Part shown: positions 42,716 to 53,318 of the stretch, piece after piece
How the letters are laid out: every line of letters begins with the position of its first letter
Numbering within the stretch: the stretch's first letter is position 1
DNA from: Cercophora sp. LCS_1
Lineage: Eukaryota; Ascomycota; Sordariomycetes; Sordariales; Lasiosphaeriaceae
Assembly (NCBI GenBank): GCA_036250225.1
Contig: JAPZLL010000009.1
Span: 744,001 to 808,000 of the forward strand
Length of the DNA stretch: 64,000 bases
Direction: 5' to 3'
Notes under the pieces: generated by a model
Seen by the model: the letters and a program-made list of their open reading frames with translations, nothing else
Databases searched by the model: none
What the model was told of the DNA's origin: nothing
Position numbers and translations under genes: made by a program

Positions 42716-43859
42716 ATGGGTCAATCCGATCTGGATGTTCTGCTCGATATGGGCTTCGAGCGAGCGCGTGCCGAGCTCGCTGTCAAGAAAACCGGAGGCT
42801 GTCAGTACCTTCTCAGTATATATCCTCCGCACTTCACCTAACTCTTATCTCAGTGCAGGGCGCTTTGAACTGGCTGGAGGAGAACCAAGACAAGCCCCTC
42901 GAGGAACTTCAGGCCGCTGCCACTACCGTAGCCGCCGATGCCGAAGAAGGCGCTGCTGGCCCATCTATCACGTCAAACCAGGAGGGCGGCACTGCCATGT
43001 CGCTTGTTTGCAACGAGTGCGGAAAGAAGTTCAGGAACCACGACCAAGCTTCATTCCATGCCTCTAAAACGTGAGCTTCCCGAATCAAGAATCCTCAACG
43101 TGGATGGAAACTCTCAGGAGCAACCAAAGGGCAATGATAGGAACTTGAGTCTAACCCATCGCAGCGAGCACACCGATTTCTCTGAGTCGGTAGAGGAGAT
43201 TGCGCCCCTCACCGAGGAGGAGAAGAAGGCCAGACTCGAGGAGCTTAAGAAGAAGTTGGCAGAGAAAAGGGCAACTCAGTCTGTCCAGGACAAGGAGGAC
43301 GCCAAGCGTAACGAGGTAAGTAGAGTAAGCAGTCGATCCTTGGATATATTCTCACATCTCTCAGAAAATCCGCATGAAGTCGACCAAGGAGACCCAGGAA
43401 GCCAAGGAGGAGCTTGCGCGCAAGGAGCAGATCAAAGAGGCGGCCCGCAAGCGTCAGGAAAAACTCGAAGATATCGAGGCCAAGAAGCGAATTAAGGCCA
43501 AGATTGAAGCCGACAAGGCTGAGCGCAAGAGAAAGGAGGAGGAAGCCAAGGCGGCCAGAGAGGGCAGAGCTCCGGCCGCTGCTCCGGCTCCTGTGGCCCC
43601 TGTGGCTGTCGCCCCTAGACCAGCTGCGGCTCATACCGAAGCCCGACTGCGCCTGCAAACAGCGGCAGGAAATCTCCAGAAGACGTATCCCGCCGACACA
43701 ACTCTCTTCGAGGTCGCTCAGCAGCTGGAGTCTGAGATTGGGGCTGTCACTAGCTTTACGACGACATTCCCCCGGAAGACATATCAGAGCGGGGTTGATT
43801 TTGGTCAGACTTTGAAGGAGGCCGGTTTGGTGCCCAGTGCCGTCCTCATCGTGAAATAG
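42716..43859 (+). CDS. UBA - C2H2 zinc finger - UBX protein (UBXN1-like)
   Basis: Four exons (42716-42800, 42854-43070, 43165-43315, 43365-43859), 315 aa. Such proteins bind ubiquitin through UBA and the Cdc48/p97 ATPase through UBX, acting in protein quality control. The UBA domain is at about 1-42 (LDVLLDMGFERARAELAVKK, GALNWLEEN). A C2H2 finger follows (CNECGKKF...H...H, with C-x2-C-x12-H-x5-H spacing, split by intron 2). Next is a long Lys/Glu-rich helix, then an Ala/Pro linker. The UBX domain at about 235-315 (ARLRLQTAAGNLQKTYPADT, TLFEVAQQL) ends at VPSAVLIVK. The first intron uses the donor GTCAGT. The order matches human UBXN1/SAKS1, with an added finger as in many fungi. Confidence 0.9.
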
Positions 43860-45089
43860 AGCACGGCTCAAGGAGAAAGGGGGCTCGACAAGGACGTCAG
43901 TCATCTGTCAAGCCGGCATGCTCGCGAGGTTGGGAGATAGCCGAGAACAGAGACTTCTGGTAGTTTGGGATGCAAGGCTTCTTAACTTCCAAAGGTGATA
44001 CCAGCGATATTTGGGCAGATGCCATAAGTTTGGTAGACTATAACATGCAAAGCGTACATGTTGTCAGACGCAACTGTCGTCCGGATGTGCCTCACCTAAA
44101 ATGTTATGGACTGCAGGACCTCTGAGAGTTTAGATAGTGGGGTCTTCTATTTACTTTTGGGCGTTCTGTTGCGGTCAGAGGCCGTCTTGAAAAAAAAAAA
44201 AAAAAAGAACAAAAAAAAAACGGCCGTTTACTGTCGCTAGGAACGACTGCTCCGTAGCCCCCGGTTGGCGGGATGTCACGACGCCGCAGGAAGCCGAACA
44301 AACTCTCAAAACCCCGAGACCCATCTCAGATCCCTCCCCAATTAACCAATGACGTTGAGCAAGAAACACGCAGACCTGGGTGAGAAACAAGCAAACGGAC
44401 ATGCGCAATGTCTCCACGCAATGATGAAAGAGTATGGACCCTCAGACCCGTGGCTTCAGACACTGCCCAACACCGGTATCAACACATCCTCGGAAATACC
44501 ATCGGGAAAATCGCCGAGCATGAAACCATTTTCCCACGCAAGAAAACAAGCAACCGAGCTCGTGTCAGAAACGATGGCATTTGGCACACCCCGCGGCCAG
44601 GCCCCAGTCCTGGTCGCGGACAAACGCCGCCATACCGCATTTGGGCATGGCACGTCCAATTGTGGGGTAGCATGCCAGGATCCGCCAGAGGTGGTGACAT
44701 CATCCTGCAGCCGGCAACAAAGGGTGCAAAACAGCCAGCACTACGATGCGATGATGTTATGGCGGGAAAAAGGGAAGGAATCAGGGGTGGGCGTAGAAAA
44801 AAACGGATTGAAGCAGACACCAGCTGGCAGTACTCAGGAATCGTGACGCACAAAGGAGGAGCCACGACCCCGCCCCCCCGGTTCAAGCAAGCCGCCCAAG
44901 TTCGAAGTGTGCTCTGGTGCTGCCCCCTATAAGTCCGCCTTCCGCCCTTTCGCAACTACGTGCTGCTTTCCGTTCCTCACACAGCCCAACTGAGTACACG
45001 GAAACACAATTGGATTTCCCCAATTCGTCTCCAAATCACTCTCCTCATTCTCGAATAAATAACAATCTCGAGCACGAATACTAGTCACC
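43860..45089. other. Intergenic with poly-A tracts
   Basis: 1.2 kb: the 3' flank of the UBX gene and the promoter of the small membrane-protein gene. It contains A17 at 44190-44206 and A10 at 44211-44220, and a CCAAT box near 44346. Open frames between 44349 and 44955 look non-coding. Confidence 0.5.
44190..44220 (+). repeat. Poly-A tract (A17, GAAC, A10)
   Basis: Two A-runs separated by GAAC. It could be a simple-sequence tract or the poly-A tail of a degraded retroelement; no retroelement sequence is visible beside it. Confidence 0.8.
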
Positions 45090-45607
45090 ATGTCTCTGCA
45101 CTGTAAGCTTCCTCCTCCTTCTTCTCCCTTTCCCAACACAACCTAGCAATCTAACATGATACTTTAGATCTCCCCCCCGTCAAGCCCTCGGCCATCGCCC
45201 TTGGCCTCGTCTTCAACCAGACGACCGAGCTCGCCATCCTCTCGCCCCTCTTCGGCGCCACCTGGCAACGCGCCAAGTCAGCCAACACCAAGGAGGAGTT
45301 CCTTCGCTCCAAGGAGGCCAGCAGCGCGGCCGTCGCCTGGGGCACCACCTTCCTCGGATCTGCCCTCCAATCCTACGGCGTCGGCGCTCTCATCAACGCC
45401 ACGGGCACGCTCTCATACAAGGGTGCGGCCTACCTCGGTGCTCTGATTTTTGCCGCCTCCAACGCCCCCACCTTCTTCAACCAGATCTTGCTCGAGAAGC
45501 GCCCCTTTGAGACGGTCGGTGTTTCGATCGTGGCCAAGCTCTTGGAGACTGTTGGTCTGAGCATGTTCCTTACCTGGTGGGGAACGAGGACCAACCCTTT
45601 TGAGTAG
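45090..45607 (+). CDS. Small DUF1761-type membrane protein
   Basis: Two exons (45090-45102 and 45168-45607), 150 aa. The first exon codes only MSLH plus one base; the intron has GTAAGC, a CTAAC branch site and TTTAG. The product continues YLPPVKPSAIALGLVFNQ with hydrophobic stretches AVAWGTTFLGSALQSYGVGA, GAAYLGALIFAAS and LLETVGLSMFLTWWG, ending RTNPFE. Size and layout fit the DUF1761 family of small integral membrane proteins of unknown function. No long ATG-led frame covers it because the only start ATG is in the tiny first exon. It is strongly C-ending in third codon positions, as in expressed genes here. Confidence 0.85.
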
Positions 45608-46359
45608 TGAGTAGTGCCTTTTGGGACACAAAATAGGGAGAAATGTCTAAGTTGACTGACGGAGGATGGGTATGCTTTTAGTGCGAGCGCGAACCGGGGA
45701 ACTCCCTTGAGCAGGAATGCTTTCCGGTCTGAGTAGGATGCTGTTAACGGATTGTGATGTTTACACCAAAGGCGTCATTGCGAGAATGAGAAAAACGATG
45801 GTGGTGGTGGTGGTGGATGAATTGAATGATTGGTAGAATATGGCTTTTCCTTTACTTGAAACTTGTATTTGTATCCGAGGATATGCGCGATAGCATCGGG
45901 AAGAATGGAAGTGGTAATCAAGTTGTTGTGAACTTGCCTCTGAGTGATTTTGCTGGCTACTACTCTTAGGAGAGGCTTGGCTCCTGTGTCGTAAGCCTAT
46001 GCTGGCGGCGTGGAACATGTGAAATCGTTCTGAGGGTGGTTGTGCCGCCTCGAGAAATCATCCTGTGCAGCCAGTCTCGGAAGGCTGGACTCGGAAGTCC
46101 GAGGCTACAGCGTCGTCTACATAACTTCAGGTGTTAGCAAATCTGACCTTTGCCAAACATCACCGCTTAGAGGCTCACATCCCCAGAATTGCCATGTATG
46201 AATCATGAATCCATTTCTACACTAGAAATGACCGGCTTTTACAAAACCCATTCATGCAATGACCTGCTGCGAAATGACCCTAGTGAACGCCATCCATATG
46301 GAAGAGAGACCCAAACCCATTCGTTTCGAAATCCCACAAATGTACAAAGGCAACTCCGT
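45608..46359. other. Intergenic, convergent 3' ends
   Basis: 752 bases between the stops of the DUF1761-type gene (+) and NHP2 (-). A (GGT) microsatellite lies near 45799-45816. Nothing else recognised. Confidence 0.55.
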
Positions 46360-47219
46360 TTAGGCGCTCTCCGCCTCCTTCAACGCGAGCAGCGTGGGGT
46401 GGTTGCCCGAAGCCCACGGGTAAACTTGCTTTTGCCACTCCTCCAAAGCCCACTCAACCATCGAATCGAACATGTAATGGTATTCCTCGATCTTGTCGTC
46501 GGCCTTGGCGTCGGTTGCCTTCTTGGGTTCGCGCTTCAGCATGATCACGCTTGTGGCGCGCTTTGTGCCAGCAGCCTCGCCCAGCTCGACGCGCGAGCGG
46601 ACAAACAGGTAGGGGATGTGGTGCTCCTCTGCGAGGAGGGGGAAGTGCTCGATGACTTCGCATGGGAAGATGTCGCCCGCCAGGATCAACAAGGACTCGC
46701 GCTTCTCGTTCTTGCCAGGGGTGGTGATGGGCGTCCGCTTGATCGCCTTCTCTACCTCCTTGGTACCACGGAAAAGGGCCTTCATCTTGGAGCCTGTGGG
46801 AGGGAAGGGTCAGTGTTTGGGAGGTTGGATGGAAGGAGGAGAAGCTTACACTTCTTGACGAGCTTGAGGATCTTCTTCTTTTCGATTTTCTCATCCGCGA
46901 GGGGGTAGGCGAAGTACACGAGCTCTTGATCCGAGGCCTTGACCTCCTCGGGAATGTCTGTTGTCTTAGTGGCCTTGTCCTCCTTGGGGGAGGAAGGCGC
47001 GCTGGTGTCTATGGCAGCTTCCTGTTGGGCAAGGTGGGCGTCAAGAGCAGCAGTCAGCTTCTCCTTCTTGGTCTTGTCCTTCTTCTTGTCTTTGGACTCC
47101 TTGTGGATGCCATCAGACTCGCTGCGCTTCTTGTCCTTCTTCTCCTTCTTGTCGGACTTGTCCTTTTTAATTTTTTTGTCGACCTTGGCGGCCTTGTCAA
47201 CCTTTTCGCTGGAACCCAT
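46360..47219 (-). CDS. NHP2: H/ACA snoRNP protein Nhp2
   Basis: Two exons (47219-46850 and 46793-46360), 267 aa. Nhp2 is an L7Ae-fold RNA-binding protein of H/ACA particles that guide rRNA pseudouridylation in the nucleolus. The L7Ae domain occupies about residues 100-230: ILKLVKKCSKMKALFRG, then ESLLILAGDIFPCEVIEHFP, then LGEAAGTKRATSVIML. The intron splits the KKC|SK region and keeps phase. The protein is much longer than yeast or human Nhp2 (about 155 aa). The extra length is a Lys/Asp/Glu-rich head (KKDKSDKKEKKDKK) of about 100 residues, probably a nucleolar targeting or RNA-contact tail, plus a C-terminal extension. Divergent from eIF2B-beta. Confidence 0.9.
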
Positions 47220-47777
47220 CTTGAGCTAGAATCTGTGCCGCAAAGTGGGTCGCGCTGGTCAATTCCAAACTTGTGCGCAAGTGCGGCTCTCGGGCGTGCT
47301 CGGCGATGCGATTGTGGCTAATGCGAAAGACTGGCGTCGCGATGCTGTCTTCAACTTTTTTGTTGGTGTTGACCGAGAAATTCTGCCTCCCAAAATTTTG
47401 TACGCCAGTCTCATTGGCCGGCCCACTTTGCAGCAGCCATTTTATTCCAGAACGGCGCTAGCGCCGCACGGGCCCAGGGTTTTTCGTGTGCAACCGATTG
47501 CCCATGGTGGGGTTCTCCATGCATCTGTTCTGCCCCACCAAAATCGTGAATGGGCCGCCGGAGCTTCAGTGAGCCCCTCGATTGACTCACAAGCCAGAAA
47601 AGCCGCCGCGCCGGATGCGTTCACAAAGGTCGAGACAACTCACCTCCGCAATTTGCTCCCAGTAATTATTTGCGCCGGAAACTTCTTTTTCTGCGTTTCT
47701 GACCCGCTCCTCCCCGCATTCTCGGCGCGCCGAGGCGAACACCACTCGATCGATCGCAAACCTCCAAGACAGTCAAA
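47220..47777. promoter_or_regulatory. Bidirectional promoter of NHP2 and eIF2B-beta
   Basis: 558 bases between divergent start codons. It contains a CCAAT box on the minus strand (ATTGG at 47413-47417) and a perfect 14-bp palindrome CGGCGCTAGCGCCG at 47453-47466. Motif functions are inferred. Confidence 0.55.
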
Positions 47778-49213
47778 ATGGCGCCGGCAATGGCCAGCCA
47801 TGCGCCAAGCATGGCAAACCTCGTCAAGTCTTTGACGCATCAGTCCTTGGAGGCTTCAATTGAGTCCTTTATCTAGTGCGTACCGCCAGCGCCATCGTTG
47901 TTTTCCCTGCTAACCCCAGCAACTCCAGTCTCCTCAAGCTCAGACAAGTCAAAGGCGACGAGACTGCCGAGGCGACCGCCCAAATCCTTCGTCAAGTTGT
48001 TGCAAAGTCACAGTGGCGTGATGTCGATGAGTTGCTGTCTAGAGTGCAGACCATTGGCTCCAGATTGCAAGGTGCCGCGCCTCACGAACCAGTGATCGGC
48101 AACATTGTACGACGCGTGCTGGGTCTCATTCGCGACGAGGCATCTGAGGATCGCAATGCGGACGACTTTGGCAGCGAGGCTGCTTCAGATATTCAGACTC
48201 TGGCTCCTGCTACTGCAGCTTCTACACCGGCCCCTCCGCGACCCTTACCGACCCCGATCCACCACCGACCGACGCTCAATTCCGTCGCTTCATTCCATGT
48301 CCCGAAGACCAAGTCAATGTTTAATCTACTCTCGGTCGCGGACATCGATTCTCCGATGACGATGGCGTCGACGCCCCTCTCTCAGGCTATTCCCACAAGC
48401 GTCCACGCGCTGCGATCGGAGGTTCTTGATGGGATCAGCGAGATCGAGGATGAGATTCAGCAGGCGGACGACCAGATCGCTAGTTTCGCGGACATTCAGA
48501 TTCACCCCGGCGACTACGTGCTCGCATACCTGCCATCCCGGACGGTTGAGAGATTCCTGATCAAGGCGGCTACTAGAAGAAAGTTCACAGTCTTTCTTGT
48601 GAGTCTCGACAACCCCCAGGCGAATGGCGAGATACCGTATGCGGCCCTCCGAAAGAAGCTCAGCTCGTCTGGTGTTAAGACCATCTGTCTTGCTAGCAAC
48701 GGATTGATGGCCTACATGTCCCGGATCAGCAAGGTGATCTTTTCGGCAAAGGTGGTGTATCAGAATGGTGGTTTGCTGGTGGACAGCGGTGCTGCAGTTG
48801 CCGCGCAGGCGGCCTACGAGTACACGAAGCCCGTCATTTGTTTGGGCGGCGTGTACAAGTTCTGCCCTGAGGATCCGTCTGATGAGATTGCCGGCGAGTC
48901 TGGATCATCTTCGACGTTTGTTAAGTTCTCTCATGGGGCGAAGGTTGACGCGTTCGAGGTTGAGAATAGTATGTACGGCGGAATATCATATAGAAATATG
49001 TTGCTGACTTTGGATAGCTGTTGCCGACTACGTCCCGCCCGAAATGGTGGACGTCTATCTCACTAACTTGTAAGTGCCGGTTCAGGGGCGATGCAACAAG
49101 CACAAGCTAACGAAATCAGGGGCCCCCAAACACGCCACCATCTTGCCAGCATTATTGCCGACCACTACAAACCCGAGGACGTGGGTTTCTCCTTGATCCC
49201 CGGCGAAGTCTAA
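47778..49213 (+). CDS. GCD7: Translation initiation factor eIF2B subunit beta
   Basis: Four exons (47778-47875, 47920-48968, 49018-49069, 49120-49213), 430 aa. eIF2B-beta is a regulatory subunit of the guanine-nucleotide exchange factor that recharges eIF2. The N-terminal helical region starts MAPAMASHAPSMANLVKSL. The Rossmann-like C-terminal half contains SEIEDEIQQADDQIASFADI, ERFLIKAATRRKFTVFLV and GGLLVDSGAAVAAQAAYEYT. It then reads YVPPEMVDVYLTNLGPQTRH and YKPEDVGFSLIPGEV, typical of beta rather than alpha or delta. A Pro/Ala/Ser-rich insert of about 60 residues follows residue 110 and is absent from shorter relatives. Short terminal exons rebuild the conserved YVPPE-LTNLG block. Confidence 0.92.
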
Positions 49214-49816
49214 GGCTGAGCGCCATTGCTACACCACCACCACGTTGAGTGTAATGTGGACATGTCGTACGCGACAGACATTCGCGGCCCTGCAGACGGC
49301 GATACCAGGATAGCCACTCAGGAAACTGGCCCCTAATGCCACGGGGGCGGAAATAATGGGAAAGCGTGGCTGCTGCCTCGAGGAGTCAAGAGGCCGCGTC
49401 AGCCGGATGGCAAGCTGGTGCGGGACGCGATGCGGGGGACGGCGTCGTGCCGATGGAGGGGCTCATTGGGGGGCTATGTCAGCCAAGCGGCCAAGATGAC
49501 AGGGTCGACAGGGTCGACAGGGTCGGGGTGTTCGCTTTCGCTTGCCGTTGGGGCCTGAACAGTCGGGGTCCTTTCAAGCTTCCGGCACGATTACGATGCC
49601 GACCACCGGTCAGGTTCAGAGCAGACAACTGCGAATAAATGTTGCACATTCACCCCCACCACCCATCACAGGTACTAATGAACTGCGCCTCATCATCCCA
49701 TGTTGACAATAAAATCCTAGCGATTCCCAAATACTCGTCTCTGTCCATTTCTCTTGCCAAGCCCAATTCTCTTGCGCAGTAAACCACGATTGTGATTTTG
49801 TATCAACCCATCTAAA
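49214..49816. other. Intergenic with a 9-bp triplicated motif
   Basis: 603 bases: the eIF2B-beta 3' flank and the promoter of the next gene. GACAGGGTC is repeated three times at 49498-49524. No gene seen. Confidence 0.55.
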
Positions 49817-51739
49817 ATGCCACCCAACGACAACGACAACGACGTCCCACCACCCCCCTACACCGAAACAGACATCTATTCCACCACCAACGGCCACAAC
49901 CCGCGTCGTCCATCCCATGGTTCAAATGGCGCCTCCTCAACCGACTCAATAATCTACACGCCTCCCCACTCCAATTTCGGCGGTGACCACGATCTTCAAT
50001 CCGTCTCCTCCACCGCTGCGTATTTCGCCTCTCGTCCGGCACCGCTTTCGCCGCCACAACCGCAGATTGTTCACACTGTTATTCTGCCTGGTGATGGAAC
50101 AACAGACGTGCCGTATCCCGCTACGCTGACGGGGAGGGATGTGAAGAGGGAGGATTGGTTGACGTTTGTCAATTATTTGTTCCCCCATCGCGCCGTCAAC
50201 GAGAAGGGAGGGGACACGAAACATGATGTGGAAGCGACGGTACGGGAGTGGAATGATGGGTTTTTTGGACCGAGGGGTGTTGTGGTGGTAGTGGATCGGG
50301 AGAGACGGGTCGAGGTGGAGGAGAATCGGGTGCCGGGCGCTTGGGATGGAGCTTGGAATGTTGGTGAGCAGCAGCAGCAGCAGCAGCAGCAGAGGGGTGG
50401 GAATTGGAACGGGAATGGATACAGAGGTTTCGGGCCACCGTGGAAGTTTGGCGGGATTAGTGTCGATGGCGATCGTGTCAGTATCGGGGAGCGGTTTGTT
50501 GCTGATAAGAATGGTGTGCGGATGGGGAGCTTCTCTGCTGGTGTTGATGGGATTAGTATGGATGGACGGCCTTTGTTTGGCACGCAGGGGCTTGGCGGGT
50601 TTAGACCGGGGGGTCCGTTTGCGAGAGGTGGTCCGGGGTGTGGGAGGGGTGGTTGGGGCGGGAGGGGATGGGGTGGTCCCCCTGGCGGATGGGGTGGACG
50701 AGGGTGTGGTGGTGATGGGGAGTGGAGGGGACGAGGGCGCGGGAGGGGAGGATGGGGAGGAAGGCAGAGGGCGGCGTCGGTTGATTCGGTTAGTAGTAGT
50801 GCTTCCTCACGATCAGAGAGCTCGGTTGGTTCGTTGCCTGAGTATGAGGATTTGAGGGAGGGACAGGTCCCCGTGGCTAGGGACTTGATCAAGGATTGGT
50901 TGAGCAGACCGGATGAGCCGATCACCAAGCAGAGGGTGAAGGAGGTCAAGGAGCAGATCAAGGCGGCCAAGCATTCGCCCGCGAATCAGATGGGGTTTAT
51001 TGACGGCGCCGATAAGGGAGCGCTGAAGAGGGAGGTGAAGGGCTTGATGAAGGAGTGGAAGCAGTTGAAGAAGCAGCAGAGGCAGCTGCGGAAGGAGATG
51101 AGAAAGGAGAGAAGGATGAAGCGGAGGGAGGAGAAGAGGGAGAGGAGGGAGACCAAGAGAGAGATGAAACGTGCTCAGAGGGATTGGAGGAGGGGAGGCG
51201 GCTTTGCTTGTCCCCCGGTTCCGCCTGTTTCCGGAGTGCCTCCCGTTCCCGGCGTCGGGGTCCCGCCCATGCCGAGAGGCCCTCCGGGCATGTTTGGAGG
51301 CTGGGGGCGTGCCGGTTGGTTTGGCGGACCGCCCCAAGGCTCACCCTTTGCTCCCGGCGTCCCTGGCATTCCCGGTCCGTCTATGGTCCCCGGCCCTAAC
51401 GGAAACCGAACGCCCGGCGCCTGGCCAGGGGAAGAGGGCATTGTTGAGCACGGCGAGGCTTACAAGATCTCATCAGCCAAGTACGACGAAGCCGAAGCTG
51501 TCGAGATCCAGGTTGCCACCAAGGAAGAGGAGCTGCTAAAAGTTCATGAGGCCATCGCCTTGGAGGCGGGAAGAAATAGAATGGGTGGCGAGGGAAAATC
51601 CACTGCCGAGAAAGATGCTCTCAAGATTGAACAGGAGATCGAAGAGCTTGGAAAGACCCTTGATCGACTAAGAACTGAAGCGGATGAAGCTTTTGCGAGG
51701 GAGCTGGCTGAAGAGGAGCAGAGAGGACATCGGGCCTAG
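49817..51739 (+). CDS. Uncharacterised fungal protein with polyQ, GRG-rich and coiled-coil regions
   Basis: 640 codons, no intron. Residues ~85-165 form an ordered block (TVILPGDGTTDVPYPATLTG, REDWLTFVNYLFPHRAV, then ATVREWNDGFFGPRGV). A Q8 run lies near 186-193 and a Gly/Arg/Trp-rich region near 263-320 (GRGGWGGRGWGGPPGG), which often binds RNA or drives condensation. A SPEYEDL/DLIKDWL segment leads to a very basic helix near 400-455 (KEMRKERRMKRREEKRERR). A Pro-rich spacer and a C-terminal acidic coiled coil (IEQEIEELGKTLDRLRTEAD) complete it. No enzyme motif is seen. The coding strand turns from C-rich to G-rich within the first 300 bases. Function unknown. Confidence 0.8.
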   Translation: MPPNDNDNDVPPPPYTETDIYSTTNGHNPRRPSHGSNGASSTDSIIYTPPHSNFGGDHDLQSVSSTAAYFASRPAPLSPPQPQIVHTVILPGDGTTDVPYPATLTGRDVKREDWLTFVNYLFPHRAVNEKGGDTKHDVEATVREWNDGFFGPRGVVVVVDRERRVEVEENRVPGAWDGAWNVGEQQQQQQQQRGGNWNGNGYRGFGPPWKFGGISVDGDRVSIGERFVADKNGVRMGSFSAGVDGISMDGRPLFGTQGLGGFRPGGPFARGGPGCGRGGWGGRGWGGPPGGWGGRGCGGDGEWRGRGRGRGGWGGRQRAASVDSVSSSASSRSESSVGSLPEYEDLREGQVPVARDLIKDWLSRPDEPITKQRVKEVKEQIKAAKHSPANQMGFIDGADKGALKREVKGLMKEWKQLKKQQRQLRKEMRKERRMKRREEKRERRETKREMKRAQRDWRRGGGFACPPVPPVSGVPPVPGVGVPPMPRGPPGMFGGWGRAGWFGGPPQGSPFAPGVPGIPGPSMVPGPNGNRTPGAWPGEEGIVEHGEAYKISSAKYDEAEAVEIQVATKEEELLKVHEAIALEAGRNRMGGEGKSTAEKDALKIEQEIEELGKTLDRLRTEADEAFARELAEEEQRGHRA

Positions 51740-52049
51740 TGTTGATCGAAGAGTTAGGATACCCACAATCGCTTCCAAGGTTATGCAACGTAGTAGAGTA
51801 AGGTAGCTAGATGTAATATCCAGATCGTCTAATTTCTCAAGGAGAAACTACTCATTCGAGCAGTGACTCTGAGCCCCTCGGGGAATCTGAAGTCAGCTTT
51901 TATCTAGGCCGAACCGTCATCCAATCATGCTGCGAACGTGGTCATTATTTCGTCTATCCGTCCAACGACCGCCAGCAATCGCCAGCAGCCTAAGTCGCCG
52001 ACAGAACCATGTGAACCCCCTTTTATTCTTTTGTTCACCATCCTCCGCC
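51740..52049. other. Intergenic, convergent 3' ends
   Basis: 310 bases between two stop codons. No feature recognised. Confidence 0.55.
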
Positions 52050-52825
52050 TCATGAGTGCTTACTCTCGTCCCTTTCCACCAGTTCACCCACCCCAAGTCC
52101 CCTCCCAACCTTCACCTTGACTTTATCCTGTGCCTCCTTTTCACTTGCCTTGGGATCCCTCCCAACATCGCCAACAGGCTCTCCCTCGTCCGCATCTGCC
52201 GTCGACGCAGCGCCGCTTCCAGACTTTGATTTCGCCTCTCCCTCTTCAGCAAGCGCCTCCCGTACCTGCTCCCTAATCGTCGAGAGGTCGAGCTTCATAC
52301 AGAAAGCGTCCTCGCCGTCGGCATAGTACTTTGCCTCGGTCTTTTCCGTCTTGAAGCCGAGCGTGTCGCGGTACAAATGGATGGCAGCCTTGTTACTAAC
52401 ACGAACGTGGAGGGACACGTAGTGGGCGCCAAACGTTTCGACCATTGCGAGCTCTGTCAGTCGCACGGTTAGTTAGCTGTGCCACGGGTTTACCAGAAGC
52501 AAGACAACATACGGCTCTGGCGCATCAGCTTCTCAGCGATGCCTAGACGGCGGTGGGTGCGCATGACGGAGAGAGAGGTGATATGGCCGTGCTGGACGCC
52601 GTCGGTGGGTTCTTCCTCCATCTTGGCCAGCACGTAGCCTACGATCTTGGGATAGTCGTAGGGCGTTTTCTTGGGCCGTGATACGTCGACGGCAACGTAG
52701 GAGAGTTGGGGCCATGAGAGGGCGTGGTAGAGGTAGTACTTGAGGAAGTAGTTTTCGGGGAGGTTTTCGAGGTTGGCGTGTTGGATGAGGGGGATGTCGT
52801 CTGGTCTGAGGAGGCGGATATCCAT
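52050..52825 (-). CDS. ARD1: NatA N-terminal acetyltransferase catalytic subunit (Naa10/Ard1)
   Basis: Two exons (52825-52513 and 52453-52050), 238 aa. Naa10 with Naa15 acetylates the N-termini of nascent proteins after Met removal. The GNAT fold is clear: MDIRLLRPDDIPLIQHANL, NLPENYFLKYYLYHALSWPQ, VGYVLAKMEEE, then GHITSLSVMRTHRRLGIA with the acetyl-CoA loop RRLGIA at 92-97. It continues LAMVETFGAHYVSLHVRVSN and AIHLYRDTLGFK. The intron falls between LMRQS and QLAMVE and keeps phase. The last ~75 residues are a low-complexity Asp/Glu/Lys/Ser tail, as in other Naa10 proteins. Confidence 0.94.
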
Positions 52826-53318
52826 TTTGACGTATGCGCCGGGGGTAACTCCGGTGGTATCTTAGCCTAACACCTCTCGAATTCCTATGACTTCGTAATA
52901 CGGGCCGCGCAATCACGTCGTAGCGTCGGGTTCATACAGAGCGCTGCTGTTGGTGGATTTTGTCGCAGCTGGAAGCTTTTGTCGCTGCGGCCAGAAGTTC
53001 AGCGGAATGTGGGGCACAAATTCCAGGGCCTCATTGGCGACCGGGGTGTGCTAGAGCCGCACCACTGGCGGGGCTTTCGGGGCGGTAAGCCAAGAGATCT
53101 CGGCAGCCTCCATCCCGACATCGCCAGAGGGGCAACAGCCGTGGACGGGACCTGAATGCGGGGGAGCTTTCGACCCCAATCAATCAATCAATAGAGTCAT
53201 GACTGGTGATGGGGTCATATGCGCATTTGTATATATATACCACACACTCCCGTAGCATAATCTACCCGTTTCCTCAAAAACTGCAATTGTGTCTCTCTCA
53301 CCACACAGTCTCATCACA
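52826..53318. other. Divergent promoter region between NatA subunit and SDR genes
   Basis: 493 bases between two start codons. It includes a TATA-like ATATATATA at about 53230-53239, some 80 bases before the SDR start, and CAATCAATCAATCAA near 53178. No gene seen. Confidence 0.5.

Noticed and set aside
44190..44220. Poly-A tract as a LINE/SINE tail
   Set aside because: No element body or target-site duplication is visible next to it.
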